DNA of 64,000 bases from Kistimonas asteriae (GCF_018263925.1 NZ_JAEVHF010000001.1:124001-188000), one strand, 5' to 3'; positions 10,037 through 19,087 are shown, numbered from the stretch's first letter. Numbers and translations: made by a program. Notes: a model not told the origin generated them from the sequence alone.

Positions 10037-10209
10037 GCCCTCTCCTCCCGGCGGATACGGCGACGGATGGCATCCATCGCCCGCTTGCGCGCGCGCAACG
10101 GACTGACCAGGTTGTAACCCACCACCAGCAGCGCGATCAGATAACATGTCCAGACGTAAGGACCGTGTCCCCCCATTTGAACCAGGCTGTCAAACGTTTC
10201 AAAATACAT
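10033..10209 (-). CDS. ccmD: Haem exporter protein CcmD
   Basis: Small 58-residue protein, easily missed because of its size. It begins MYFETFDSLVQMGGHG, continues with a single transmembrane helix, then a strongly basic cytoplasmic tail (RARKRAMDAIRRRIRREE). This is the standard CcmD pattern, including the MGGHG segment before the helix. CcmD is needed to release holo-CcmE from the CcmABC complex. It sits in the expected place between ccmC and ccmE and overlaps the ccmE start by four bases (ATGA). Confidence 0.93.
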   Translation of the reverse strand: MYFETFDSLVQMGGHGPYVWTCYLIALLVVGYNLVSPLRARKRAMDAIRRRIRREERA

Positions 10210-10264
10210 CTATCGTCCTTCTATGCCCGTCTTAGTCTTGTATTCTCATTCACAGCGATCTTTT

Positions 10265-11002
10265 TCACGACGCCACCAGCTGCTTAACCCAGCGCGTTCG
10301 CTGTTCCCGCTCCAGTATTTCGGCACGCAGTCGCAACAAAAATACGAACAGGCAGAACAAATAAAAACCGGCGATGGAAATCAACAGCGGCGTCAGCATT
10401 TCCGGCGCCATGGTGGTTTCACCCGTCACCTTGATGGATGGTCCCTGGTGCAACGTGTTCCACCATTCCACGGAATACTTGATGATCGGAAGATTCACCA
10501 GACCAACCAAGGCGAGAATGGCACAGGCGCGTGCAGCGGTATCCTGGCTGTCCATCGCTTCACGCAGCGCAATCAAACCGAGATAGAGGAACATCAGAAT
10601 CAGTACCGAGGTCAGCCGGGCATCCCATACCCACCAGGTGCCCCACGTAGGCTTACCCCAGATCGCCCCGGTGAACAGGGCCAGCGCGCAAAAGGACGCA
10701 CCGATAGGCGCCAGGCATTTGACCGCCATATCCGCCAGTTTTATCTTCCAGATAAAGCCAATACCGGCAGTGATCGCCATTCCGGCATACACCGACATGG
10801 CCAGTGACGCCGACGGCACATGAATAAAGATAATGCGATAACTGTTACCCTGCAGGTAATCAGGAGACGTCCAGAACAGCCCCCAACCAACCCCTACCAG
10901 GATCAGCACAGAAGCCAGCAATCCAATCCACGGCAGCCACCGGCCACTGATGTCATAGAACCACTTGGGTGAAGCAAACTTGTGAAAAAATGTCCAGCGC
11001 AT
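10265..11002 (-). CDS. ccmC: Haem transporter/ligase subunit CcmC
   Basis: 245-residue protein with six predicted transmembrane helices. It holds the periplasmic haem-binding WWD motif GTWWVWDARLTS and conserved haem-ligand histidines, including the one in FIHVPSA. CcmC attaches haem to CcmE with CcmA, CcmB and CcmD. A gap of about 55 bp separates it from ccmD, and 128 bp without an obvious gene separate it from ccmB upstream. Confidence 0.96.
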   Translation of the reverse strand: MRWTFFHKFASPKWFYDISGRWLPWIGLLASVLILVGVGWGLFWTSPDYLQGNSYRIIFIHVPSASLAMSVYAGMAITAGIGFIWKIKLADMAVKCLAPIGASFCALALFTGAIWGKPTWGTWWVWDARLTSVLILMFLYLGLIALREAMDSQDTAARACAILALVGLVNLPIIKYSVEWWNTLHQGPSIKVTGETTMAPEMLTPLLISIAGFYLFCLFVFLLRLRAEILEREQRTRWVKQLVAS

Positions 11003-11130
11003 ACTTATAGTAACTTTCTGTTCTGTCGCGCCATATTATGGGTATTTACCGTAAATACCACATAAACCGTTCCCCTCATGGCGCTTCGTTGATCTGGCGC
11101 AATACTACCATGGCTGCGCTATTTACTCAC

Positions 11131-11826
11131 TTAACCGCTGATACTGATCCGCAGTCCCGCACTGATAGCAAAGGGCGCAAAGGTCACCCCCAGCATGAGC
11201 ATGGCACCCAGCCAGAGCAGATAGCCACTCCAGGCCAGGCCATTCACTGCGGCATCTATGCAGCCGGTTCCCAGAATTAAAACAGGGATATAGAGAGGCA
11301 GAATCAGGAGCGACATCAGCACCCCTCCTTTTTTCAACCCCACAGTCAAGGCAGACCCAATGGCACCGAGCAAGCTCAGCAATGGAGTACCCAGCATCAG
11401 TGTGGCGATCAATGCAGGAAACGCTTTCGCTGGCAGGTAAAACATCACAGCCAACACCGGAGAAAGGATCACCAGTAACAAGCCACTCACCAACCAGTGA
11501 GCTAACACTTTCGCCATCACCAGGACATAGAGGGGTTGTGGACTGAGCATGATTTGCTCAAGCGAACCGTCATCAAAATCAGACCGAAACAGACTATCCA
11601 ACGACAACAGCGTCGCCAGCAGGGCGGCCACCCAGATGATGCCGCTACCAATCATGGTCAGCGTTTTTGATTCTGGCCCAACCCCTAACGGAAACAGGCT
11701 GGCCACCAGGATAAAAAACACCAGTGGATTCATCAGATCACCACGCTGCCGGAAATGCAGCCTGAGATCCCGGGACAACACCTGACAAAACGCATGAAAA
11801 ACAGAAGGGGCTGTCGATTCCATCAT
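11131..11826 (-). CDS. ccmB: Haem exporter ABC permease CcmB
   Basis: 231-residue permease with about six hydrophobic helices and the family segment DLRLHFRQRGDLMNPLVFFI near the N-terminus. It pairs with the CcmA ATPase in the complex that frees holo-CcmE. Two ATG codons lie in tandem (11826 and 11823). The first overlaps the ccmA stop codon by one base. Confidence 0.95.
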   Translation of the reverse strand: MMESTAPSVFHAFCQVLSRDLRLHFRQRGDLMNPLVFFILVASLFPLGVGPESKTLTMIGSGIIWVAALLATLLSLDSLFRSDFDDGSLEQIMLSPQPLYVLVMAKVLAHWLVSGLLLVILSPVLAVMFYLPAKAFPALIATLMLGTPLLSLLGAIGSALTVGLKKGGVLMSLLILPLYIPVLILGTGCIDAAVNGLAWSGYLLWLGAMLMLGVTFAPFAISAGLRISISG

Positions 11827-12509
11827 TACACGGCCTCTACTGATAATGAATGATCCGACACAGACAGCAACTCAGCAAGATCAAGCCGCTTTAACCCCTG
11901 ATACTGAATGCTCAGTTCATGGTGAGTCGTCAACATCACCATCCCACCCTGCTGAGCGTGACTGATCAATAACGATTCCAACGCTTTGACGCCGGCACGA
12001 TCAATCGCGGTAAACGGCTCATCGAGTATCCACAAACACTGCCGACTGAGATGCAAGCGCGCCAGTGCTACCCGCCGCTGCTGCCCCGCTGACAGCTGAT
12101 AGCAGGGCACATCCTCAAAGCCATAGAGATCGACCTTACCGAGCGCGTCAAGAATATCCCCATTCTTATACTGCCCATACATCCCCATAACAGCCTGGAG
12201 GTTTTCCTCCGGCGTCAAGGCCGCCTTGATTCCCACCTGGTGACCAATAAACAGCAGATCCTGCTGGTAGGCCAACCGGTTACGCTCAGCCCCAATACCG
12301 GACCACGTAATTTCGCCCTCAAAATCGAGCGACAAACCCGACACAATGCGCAACAGCGTGGTCTTGCCGGAACCGTTCGGCCCTGTCACCTGAACGATTT
12401 CACCCGGTGCCAGATCCAGTGCCAGTTCAGAAAACAGTACGCGATCATCCCGGATGCAACACAGTTGCCTGAGTGTCAAAAGAGGATCGTTAGGTGTGAC
12501 GGCAGCCAT
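11826..12509 (-). CDS. ccmA: Haem exporter ABC ATP-binding protein CcmA
   Basis: 227-residue ABC ATPase with Walker A GPNGSGKTTL, the signature LSAGQQRRVALARL and Walker B LWILDEPFTAID. It powers release of haem-loaded CcmE by the CcmABCD complex. First gene of the ccm operon. The upstream gap of 136 bp to the rhodanese-like gene should carry the operon promoter; I see no strong Shine-Dalgarno sequence at the ATG. Confidence 0.95.
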   Translation of the reverse strand: MAAVTPNDPLLTLRQLCCIRDDRVLFSELALDLAPGEIVQVTGPNGSGKTTLLRIVSGLSLDFEGEITWSGIGAERNRLAYQQDLLFIGHQVGIKAALTPEENLQAVMGMYGQYKNGDILDALGKVDLYGFEDVPCYQLSAGQQRRVALARLHLSRQCLWILDEPFTAIDRAGVKALESLLISHAQQGGMVMLTTHHELSIQYQGLKRLDLAELLSVSDHSLSVEAV

Positions 12510-12645
12510 GCAAATGCGTTAAAACCTGCAGTTATAGTGAGCTGACTTTATATAGAAAGAAGCAGGGTTTTGCAAAACAGGAAGTGAAGATGATGTATTG
12601 ACCGGGTCGCGATAACTATTCCGTTCGCAACCCGGCAATCTGTCA

Positions 12646-13080
12646 TTACTGCTTGTCGCTCCGCATGACGACAGGCAAGTCAAACGCCAGCCAGGAAAAA
12701 TACCCTTCCCGGAAATAGAAGACTTTTTCGTAGCCCCACAACACGGCCAGATACGACGCAAAAGCCGCGCGAATCCGGTGAGTACCACTACCATAAATCA
12801 CCACCGGCGTTTTTCGATCCATGAAGCCATCATGGTAAAGCAGGGCAAAGGTTGACTTGAGTCCCAGGTGGTGTGCACCTTCCACATGCCCCCAGTTCCA
12901 CTCCCGCCGTGTGCGAATATCGATAAACATGGCGCCCAGCTCATGAAGACGCATGGCCTGTGCCGTATTGACCGTTGTCGCCCCCTTGACATGCTCTGGC
13001 GATTCACCCGCTACCGCTTGCCCCCAAAGTACTGCCACAAACAGCACCATACATCTGAATACGCGTATTATATGTTGCAT
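12646..13080 (-). CDS. Exported rhodanese-like protein lacking the catalytic cysteine
   Basis: Protein of 144 residues with a signal peptide (VFRCMVLFVAVLWGQAVAG) and one rhodanese domain. The domain shows FIDIRTRREWNWGHVEGAHH and the late segment WGYEKVFYFREGYFSW, both typical. Where active rhodaneses have a cysteine at the start of the catalytic loop (YCxxG), this protein has YGSGTHR, so sulfur transfer is unlikely. I chose the ATG at 13080 because AAGGA lies eight bases upstream and a signal peptide follows; an upstream frame start at 13155 adds a non-hydrophobic extension. It sits between fliA and ccmA, where Pseudomonas carries chemotaxis genes. Confidence 0.8.
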   Translation of the reverse strand: MQHIIRVFRCMVLFVAVLWGQAVAGESPEHVKGATTVNTAQAMRLHELGAMFIDIRTRREWNWGHVEGAHHLGLKSTFALLYHDGFMDRKTPVVIYGSGTHRIRAAFASYLAVLWGYEKVFYFREGYFSWLAFDLPVVMRSDKQ

Positions 13081-13173
13081 CCGATACGTCCTTGTATAAC
13101 TGCTTACCACATGGTCTTCCTGACCGCTTACGGCAAAACATTGCCCAGAAACCACCTGACTGCAGCGGGCAAC

Positions 13174-13902
13174 TTACACCCAGCTCTGCAACCGGGCCCT
13201 CAGTCTTAACGCCGCCTGGCTGTGGATCTGGCTGACCCGCGACTCACTCACCCCCAGCACCTTGCCAATCTCCTTAAGATTGAGTTCTTTTTCGTAATAG
13301 AGGTTCAACACCAGCTGTTCACGCTCTGACAAGGTCTCAATGGCAGAGCCCAACGCCTTGCGAAACTTCTCCGTCTGCAGATCCATTTCCGGGGCATTGT
13401 TGTCCGACCGGCGCTGCAGGCGAGACTCCTCGCTATCAAACATGTCTTCAAAACTGAACAGCCGACAGCCACGCAAGTCCTGCAGAATGTTGAAGTATTC
13501 ATCCAATGAGAGATCCATCTCTGCCGCCACTTCAGCATCCCGGGAGTCTCTTCCCAACCGGGCCTCAACCGCGCGAATTGCTTCGCTGACCCGCCGACTG
13601 TTGCGGTAGACTGAACGCGGCCCCCAGTCTCCACGGCGAATTTCATCCAGCATGGCGCCACGAATCCGGATGCCGGCAAAGGTTTCAAAGCTGGCCCCCT
13701 TATCGACATCAAATTTACGCGCCGCCTCCAGCAAGCCGACCATGCCCGCCTGCACCAGATCATCAAGCTGGACACTGGCCGGCATCCTGGCGGAGAGATG
13801 ACGGGCAATCCGCTTGACCAGCGGTGCATGCCGTTCAACCAGCTCGGCGTAGGTTCTCCGGCTGGCGCTTTTCTCCGCAGTTTCCCGAATCAACGCTTCC
13901 AT
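13174..13902 (-). CDS. fliA: Flagellar-type sigma factor FliA (sigma-28)
   Basis: 242-residue sigma-70 family protein with region 2 (LDDLVQAGMVGLLEAARKFD, FAGIRIRGAMLDEIRRGDW), region 3, and a C-terminal helix-turn-helix (LKEIGKVLGVSESRVSQIH). In motile bacteria FliA drives late flagellar and chemotaxis genes and is held by FlgM. The ATG at 13902 lies two bases past the fleN stop with AGGAGG in range; the open frame to 14019 is only read-through. No late flagellar gene is seen nearby, so its targets, if any, lie outside the window. Confidence 0.93.
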   Translation of the reverse strand: MEALIRETAEKSASRRTYAELVERHAPLVKRIARHLSARMPASVQLDDLVQAGMVGLLEAARKFDVDKGASFETFAGIRIRGAMLDEIRRGDWGPRSVYRNSRRVSEAIRAVEARLGRDSRDAEVAAEMDLSLDEYFNILQDLRGCRLFSFEDMFDSEESRLQRRSDNNAPEMDLQTEKFRKALGSAIETLSEREQLVLNLYYEKELNLKEIGKVLGVSESRVSQIHSQAALRLRARLQSWV

Positions 13903-13904
13903 AG

Positions 13905-14723
13905 CTAACACCCTCCTGCGAGAACCTGGTTCTCGAAGAAGAACGTCATCCCACCTCTCGGGTAATACACGCGAGACTGCTGGTTCATGCCATCGGCAAT
14001 GGAACGCATGCCGCGGCAAACCTTGGAGTCAGGGCTGGTCTGGAAGAGTGTCATGGCACGATCGCTGGCCTTACGCACTGCGGGGTCATACGGGAGGGTG
14101 CCGGCATGGCGGATCACAAGGTCATGATCAAAGCCAATCTGCGACTGCAGCGCCTGAATCAACTGGGATCCTTCCCGTTGACTCCGAACCATGTTGGTCA
14201 CGACATTGAAATGCTGAACACCGTATTGCAGACGCAACGTGCGGATATAGTCCGCCGTATCTGCAATGGTGACCTTATCCGGTGTCACCAGCACCATGAC
14301 ATCCGATGCAGCAGCCACCAGGCGCATATCCCGCTCGCGTAAGCCGCCGGCCGTATCCAACAGCAGAATATCGACCTCACCGGCAATGTCATCGACGGAT
14401 TGAATCAGGGATAACAGACTGCTCCCATCAATACCGGCAAGGTCTCCCCCTCCTCTGACACCGGGCACAACCTTGACCTCAGCAGGCCCAGGCAGGAAGG
14501 TGTCCGCAATTGAACACCGCCCCGCCATCACATCTGCGATGGTTTGCTCCGGCGTCTGCCCAAGCATCAAGTGCACATTGGCAAGATTAAAATCAGCATC
14601 CATTAACAAGACACGATTGCCGGCACGGCTTAATGCTTCGGCCAGGTTAATGGAAAAACTGGTTTTCCCTACACCACCTTTGCCGCTGGCGATCGCAGCG
14701 ACTCTCACTGGTTTAACGTCCAT
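13905..14723 (-). CDS. fleN: Flagellar number regulator FleN (FlhG), MinD-like ATPase
   Basis: 272-residue ParA/MinD-type ATPase with deviant Walker A SGKGGVGKTSFSINLA, the DADFNLANVHLMLG segment, and the DTAGG switch region. In polar flagellates FleN binds the activator FleQ, limits its output and works with the GTPase FlhF to set flagellar number. No flhF precedes it here, although flhF is its usual upstream partner. The gene is followed directly by fliA and preceded by a sigma-54 promoter, so the two form a small operon probably driven by FleQ. Confidence 0.93.
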   Translation of the reverse strand: MDVKPVRVAAIASGKGGVGKTSFSINLAEALSRAGNRVLLMDADFNLANVHLMLGQTPEQTIADVMAGRCSIADTFLPGPAEVKVVPGVRGGGDLAGIDGSSLLSLIQSVDDIAGEVDILLLDTAGGLRERDMRLVAAASDVMVLVTPDKVTIADTADYIRTLRLQYGVQHFNVVTNMVRSQREGSQLIQALQSQIGFDHDLVIRHAGTLPYDPAVRKASDRAMTLFQTSPDSKVCRGMRSIADGMNQQSRVYYPRGGMTFFFENQVLAGGC

Positions 14724-14800
14724 AGTTCCTTTACGGTCCGTTAGTTATCATGGGATAGACATCAGCCAACACCAATCCTTGGCGCCAGCAAGATAATAAT

Positions 14801-14816
14801 TGCAATAGCTATGCCA
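14801..14816 (-). promoter_or_regulatory. Sigma-54 (RpoN) promoter of fleN-fliA
   Basis: Read on the minus strand the sequence is TGGCATAGCTATTGCA, fitting the -24/-12 consensus TGGCAY-N5-TTGCW with correct spacing. Transcription would start about 70 bases before the fleN ATG. FleQ, encoded 0.8 kb upstream, is a sigma-54 activator, so this is a likely FleQ target. The rest of the 350-bp gap at 14724-15073 is AT-rich and shows no gene. Confidence 0.65.
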
Positions 14817-15073
14817 GAATCGAAACCATCAGAAATAAATATTTATCCTATTGTTTCTATTATGTTTTTTATTTTAACATCCTGAAAAACGACGCCTTTA
14901 ATCCATTATTCGATCGAAAATAAGCATGTTTTTTTGACTATTCAAAAAACAGGCGACAGATTCCCGCCATTAAACCTCAGCGCCATAGACAGATAACCAC
15001 CACTTCCGGCATACCTATGCAGCAGAGAGGAACGACATCGGTTTAATTGGATAGTAAAAAAGGAGGGGGACTA

Positions 15074-15520
15074 TCAGGATCGACGAAGTAGTTGTCGGAA
15101 CTTTTCTTCAACCGGTGTATTAGATGATTCTGTATCAATCACGGGCTCATCAAAGGATTCCACCAGCATCACACGCCCTGGCGAAACGCCCAGAAGCAAC
15201 TGCTTACTGCCAGCCTCCACCAATACCAGTCGGTCTCGCCCACCCAGTGACAACGCGCCGATGATTTTCATACCATGGCCACTTTGAGACATCGCGGGAT
15301 TGAAACGCTTGAGCAACCAGGCTGTACCGAAAATCAGTCCTGTTACCAGTATTAATGAAAATAGCGCCTGAAAAACGGCGTAACCACCAAGGGAAGGGGT
15401 CTCTGCAGCCTCGTCAGCTGCTGTTGCCAGTGACGGCAACAGCAGCAACATCGACGAGAGAAAACGGGCAGGAAAAAACCTAGCGACGTTAAAGTGTTTC
15501 TGAATCATCAGTCTGGGCAT
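15074..15520 (-). CDS. fliO: Flagellar biosynthesis protein FliO (isolated)
   Basis: 148-residue protein with a signal-like N-terminus, one transmembrane helix (AVFQALFSLILVTGLIFGTAW) and the family motif GGRDRLVLVEAGSKQLLLGVSPG. FliO is a membrane scaffold that helps assemble FliP into the flagellar export gate. Here it stands alone: fliP, fliQ, fliR and flhB, which normally follow at once, are missing. The start is uncertain. ATGs at 15520 and 15508 both lie inside the end of fleQ and neither has a good ribosome site; a third at 15451 would remove most of the signal sequence. Without FliP its function is unclear. Confidence 0.85.
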   Translation of the reverse strand: MPRLMIQKHFNVARFFPARFLSSMLLLLPSLATAADEAAETPSLGGYAVFQALFSLILVTGLIFGTAWLLKRFNPAMSQSGHGMKIIGALSLGGRDRLVLVEAGSKQLLLGVSPGRVMLVESFDEPVIDTESSNTPVEEKFRQLLRRS

Positions 15521-16943
15521 AACGATTCAGTTCATATTTCCGCATTTTCTCCACCAGCGTGGTGCGGCGAATCTGTAACTTGTCTGCAGCACGAGCTACA
15601 ACGTTATTACAATCATCCAGCGCCTGACGAATCAGCTTCTTCTCCAGCCGACCCAGAAAATCTTTCAGATTCAGGCCATTGACCGGCAGGATAGCCAACT
15701 CATCCAGGCCGGAAGAACCCGGTGGCTGAAGTGTATTGGGAAACATCTCGACCACTCGACTATCCTGGACTTCCTGCCCCGCGAGCTTCTGGAACTTTTC
15801 TGGCAATTCTTCCACACCAATAACACCCATTGGGTAGATAATCGACAGACGCTCCACAAGATTCGCCAGTTCACGGACATTTCCAGGCCAGTCATATTTG
15901 CACAGCAGCATGATGGCTGCCGAACTGAACCTGACTGAGCCTCGCTGATCCCGCTCCATACGCGTAATCAGGTCGTTGAGGATCAGCGGCAGGTCTTCGG
16001 TGCGATCCCTTAAGGCTGGCATATCAATAGGGAACACATTGAGGCGGTAATAGAGGTCATCACGAAACTTTCCGGATGCCACCATTTCCTCCAGGTTCTT
16101 GTGCGTCGCGGCAATAATTCTGACATTGACGTGAATCGGTGCGGATCCGCCCACCCGTTCAAAGCTGCGTTCCTGCAATACCCTCAGCAGCTTAACCTGC
16201 ATATTCAGCGGCATATCGCCAATTTCATCGAGAAAGAGCGTGCCACCATCCGCCAGCTCAAAACGGCCTTTGCGGGTGGCTATAGCACCGGTAAAGGCAC
16301 CCTTTTCATGACCAAACAATTCACTCTCAAGTAACTCAGCCGGTATCGCACCACAGTTGACCGGTACAAATGGACGCCCCTGACGACCGGAGTGTTCATG
16401 CAGGTTTCTGGCAACCACTTCCTTACCGGTACCCGATTCACCGGTAATCAGTACATTGACGTCCTTCTTCATCACTTGGCTCATCAGGGAACGTACCTGA
16501 CGAATAGGACGACTGCTGCCCACCAGGTTTCTGAACACCTGGACATCATGATACCCGGAAGCCATTTGGCCATGACGACAATGCGCGCGATAAATCTGCG
16601 ACATATGCAGACTTTCCAGCATCTGGCTGTGAGTTAACGGTGGACGAAGCTCAGCCACCACCTGGCGACGCATACTTCCCTGCAACTGTCCGGGGCGTGA
16701 TTGCCCACAGAGAATCACGGGAAGACCGGCATGGTGACGATTCAGAAACTTAAGCGCTTCATCACTCTGGCCCCGCAAGCCAAGCACAGCGGCGTTGAAA
16801 TTCTGATCATGACCTAGCCTCTCCTGGAAACGCTGCGTGGAGGCATATTCAGTTTCGCAACCCATGAACTCAAGAATGGTGTTCAACACCTGGCGTTGCT
16901 GTTGATCGTCATCAATGATTAATATCCGACTTCTGTTACCCAT
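15489..16943 (-). CDS. fleQ: Sigma-54-dependent transcriptional activator FleQ (FlrA)
   Basis: 484-residue enhancer-binding protein. The N-terminal receiver-like domain (RILIIDDD) lacks a normal phospho-acceptor, as in FleQ. The AAA+ domain carries GESGTGKE, the sigma-54 contact loop GAFTGA and Walker [11 protein letters not shown] Fis-type helix-turn-helix ends the protein ([23 protein letters not shown]). It parallels P. aeruginosa FleQ closely. FleQ is the master flagellar activator and a c-di-GMP-responsive regulator of exopolysaccharide genes. The second ATG (16943) is better placed after AAGG than the first (16955). Its 3' end overlaps the fliO reading frame. Confidence 0.93.
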   Translation of the reverse strand: MGNRSRILIIDDDQQQRQVLNTILEFMGCETEYASTQRFQERLGHDQNFNAAVLGLRGQSDEALKFLNRHHAGLPVILCGQSRPGQLQGSMRRQVVAELRPPLTHSQMLESLHMSQIYRAHCRHGQMASGYHDVQVFRNLVGSSRPIRQVRSLMSQVMKKDVNVLITGESGTGKEVVARNLHEHSGRQGRPFVPVNCGAIPAELLESELFGHEKGAFTGAIATRKGRFELADGGTLFLDEIGDMPLNMQVKLLRVLQERSFERVGGSAPIHVNVRIIAATHKNLEEMVASGKFRDDLYYRLNVFPIDMPALRDRTEDLPLILNDLITRMERDQRGSVRFSSAAIMLLCKYDWPGNVRELANLVERLSIIYPMGVIGVEELPEKFQKLAGQEVQDSRVVEMFPNTLQPPGSSGLDELAILPVNGLNLKDFLGRLEKKLIRQALDDCNNVVARAADKLQIRRTTLVEKMRKYELNRYAQTDDSETL

Positions 16944-17120
16944 GCTACTGATCATCCTTGTCAGTAAGGGCTCTATCCGGTCACACTGCAGCGCTGATAG
17001 AGGCGGGATAAATGAAAAAAATCTCTATGAGACACCATCAATATCCAGTTAAGGCGGAAGATTTCGGTTCGTCAAATAGCCGTTGTCTTCAATAGGTTTC
17101 TACTGATTCTGACATCTAAA

Positions 17121-17150
17121 ATAAAAAACCCCGCGGGGGAGCGCGGGGAA
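17121..17150 (-). terminator. Terminator of the OprD-family porin gene
   Basis: A perfect stem CCCCGCG/CGCGGGG (17129-17135 and 17142-17148) with a six-base loop is followed, on the minus strand, by TTTTTTA. It is a classical intrinsic terminator about 75 bp past the porin stop. Confidence 0.9.
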
Positions 17151-17224
17151 AAACAGAGCAAGTACAACACAGGTGACAAGGCAGTGCCTTTCGTCCAGGC
17201 ACCGCGCTCGAAAGGCACTAGTGG

Positions 17225-18472
17225 TCAGAAAACAGACATACTGTAGTTTACATAAAAGCGGTTATCGTCAGTGTTGGAATCACCACCGTGTCCACGGTTG
17301 GTATAGTTCTCCCAAGCCAGGTCCAGTCCCTCTAGATCACCACCAAACGCGTAGGTCAGGATGGTGCCGCGCTCCCAGCGGGACGTATCCACGCCACTCT
17401 GATCGATTTCACCGCGGGCATAATACGTATCGATTTCCAGGCCTTCGATACCCATATCAGAAAAGTCGTAGCTCACACCGACTAGCCAGGTTCTCTCATC
17501 TTCATCCGCAAAATCTTCATGCAGAGAGACTGATGAACTCCACTTGCCATGGTCATCATCGAAATAGGCGGTATCCCAGTCGCCATCAGTGACCTTGTTG
17601 TAACCGGCATAAAGCGTTGTAGCGCCCATTTCCAGAGCGGCATTCAGGTTAATAAATTTGGACTCGTGCTGGCTGCCATAGAGGTCCCCGTCATCTTCCT
17701 GCTTACCGTAACGAACATCCAGCCCCAGCGTCATGTCGTCATTCAGATCAATATCGTAACCGGCCTGAGCATAGCGCTGCTGGAGATAATCCTTGGAAGC
17801 ACCCTGTTCAACCTGGAAGCTCACCCCTGCCAGCTTACCTTTCAGTCCATAGATACGCAGGTTATCAATCTTCTCGGTGCCGTTTGTAAGGTCTTCTTTG
17901 AAATAGCTCTGATTACGGGGCGAGAAACCGGTGATTTGTGCTGCATACAGATCAAAGTCATTAATACTCAGGGTACCTTCACCGCCGAACGTAGCGGCAG
18001 GCAGTGCCCGTGAGCCAGAGTCACTGTAAGTCTTGAACTTACGCTTTTTCTTGCCGTAGTTACCGGAAAGTTCAACGTCATCCAGGCCATACTTGAATTT
18101 CGCATAAGCTTGATGGATGCCGCCGATATCATTCAGATCACACTGGGTCTTGTCACCGCCATCCAGGGGCAGGTTAGAGTTTTTACAGTTATTCTTTTCG
18201 CCATCCATCTCGTTGGCCAGCGCCATGGCACCGCCCGCAGACAGGTCGAAGCCAATCACATCGGCAAAGTAGCCAGACTTAAAATCGGCAATTAGCGCTT
18301 GCACCCATTCACGACGATCCTTGGTATTTTCATCACTGCGGCCCATTTCATTGAAATAGACATTTCTGAATTTGATCTTCAAACTACTGTCTTCAATAAA
18401 ATCACCAGCGCTGGCCATATTCGCCAGACCGGCAGCAACAACAACGGACGCTGCAAGCGGTTTCAGTTTCAT
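17225..18472 (-). CDS. OprD-family outer-membrane porin
   Basis: 415-residue beta-barrel protein. It has a signal peptide ending in MASA, then FIEDSSLKIKFRNVYFN, the hallmark start of OprD-type channels. Alternating amphipathic strands follow, and the protein ends in a terminal Phe (YVNYSMSVF), the signal for barrel assembly. OprD-type channels pass small carboxylates, basic amino acids or peptides; the substrate cannot be told from sequence. It is Asp/Glu-rich, suggesting cation or basic-solute preference. The ATG at 18472 has GAGGAG eight bases upstream. Confidence 0.88.
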   Translation of the reverse strand: MKLKPLAASVVVAAGLANMASAGDFIEDSSLKIKFRNVYFNEMGRSDENTKDRREWVQALIADFKSGYFADVIGFDLSAGGAMALANEMDGEKNNCKNSNLPLDGGDKTQCDLNDIGGIHQAYAKFKYGLDDVELSGNYGKKKRKFKTYSDSGSRALPAATFGGEGTLSINDFDLYAAQITGFSPRNQSYFKEDLTNGTEKIDNLRIYGLKGKLAGVSFQVEQGASKDYLQQRYAQAGYDIDLNDDMTLGLDVRYGKQEDDGDLYGSQHESKFINLNAALEMGATTLYAGYNKVTDGDWDTAYFDDDHGKWSSSVSLHEDFADEDERTWLVGVSYDFSDMGIEGLEIDTYYARGEIDQSGVDTSRWERGTILTYAFGGDLEGLDLAWENYTNRGHGGDSNTDDNRFYVNYSMSVF

Positions 18473-18619
18473 CAAAACACTCCTCGGTGTGGTCTTTTGT
18501 TTATTGTTTTTTGTCTTCGCGAGGTAGTGTGGTATTTGAATATGACAGGCGGGTTAAATAATTATTAACGTTTTATTGATGTTTATTGACACTCACCCAA
18601 CACATTGATGACAGACGGA

Positions 18620-18949
18620 TCAATACCCTTCTTCTTCATAGATTGCATGATGATTTTCAGGGCTACCATCGTACCTCTGGCCATTCTGCTCAGAAGATTG
18701 CTCATTAACATCATCGCTATCCGGAACATTAAATTCATTATTAAATTCCTGACTTTCAGGCTCAGCATGATGTATTTTCGATGAATCACCTTCTGCAAAA
18801 GTCTCAAGTGGCTCTGATTCCATCAGCGATTCGGATTGATTCAGAGACTCCGTTGTTTCAATCTCATCATAACGATCATATTGATTAGCCAATAAGGGAA
18901 AAACCAGCAACAAAGGAAACAGTGAGAAAGACTTCTGGCAAAGGCTCAT
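18620..18949 (-). CDS. Small acidic secreted protein of unknown function
   Basis: About 109 residues. A hydrophobic signal (FSLFPLLLVFPLLANQ) is followed by a very acidic, Ser/Asn/Glu-rich region that looks disordered (ETTESLNQSESLMESEPLE). I do not recognise a family. The ATG at 18949 has TGGAG seven bases upstream. It lies alone between the FabH-like gene and the porin, both on the same strand. It may be a periplasmic or exported polypeptide; conservation is needed to confirm that it is a gene. Confidence 0.5.
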   Translation of the reverse strand: MSLCQKSFSLFPLLLVFPLLANQYDRYDEIETTESLNQSESLMESEPLETFAEGDSSKIHHAEPESQEFNNEFNVPDSDDVNEQSSEQNGQRYDGSPENHHAIYEEEGY

Positions 18950-19087
18950 GATCAACTCCAGAGCAATTGTTAGAACGAAAGGACAATTCCAAGTGTCTAA
19001 ACAGTACTTAAGATAGAAGAGACTGGTGGCTTGGCAATGTCAGAAAATACATCACAAAACCACCAGAAAAGAATCACTCAAAAAAAA

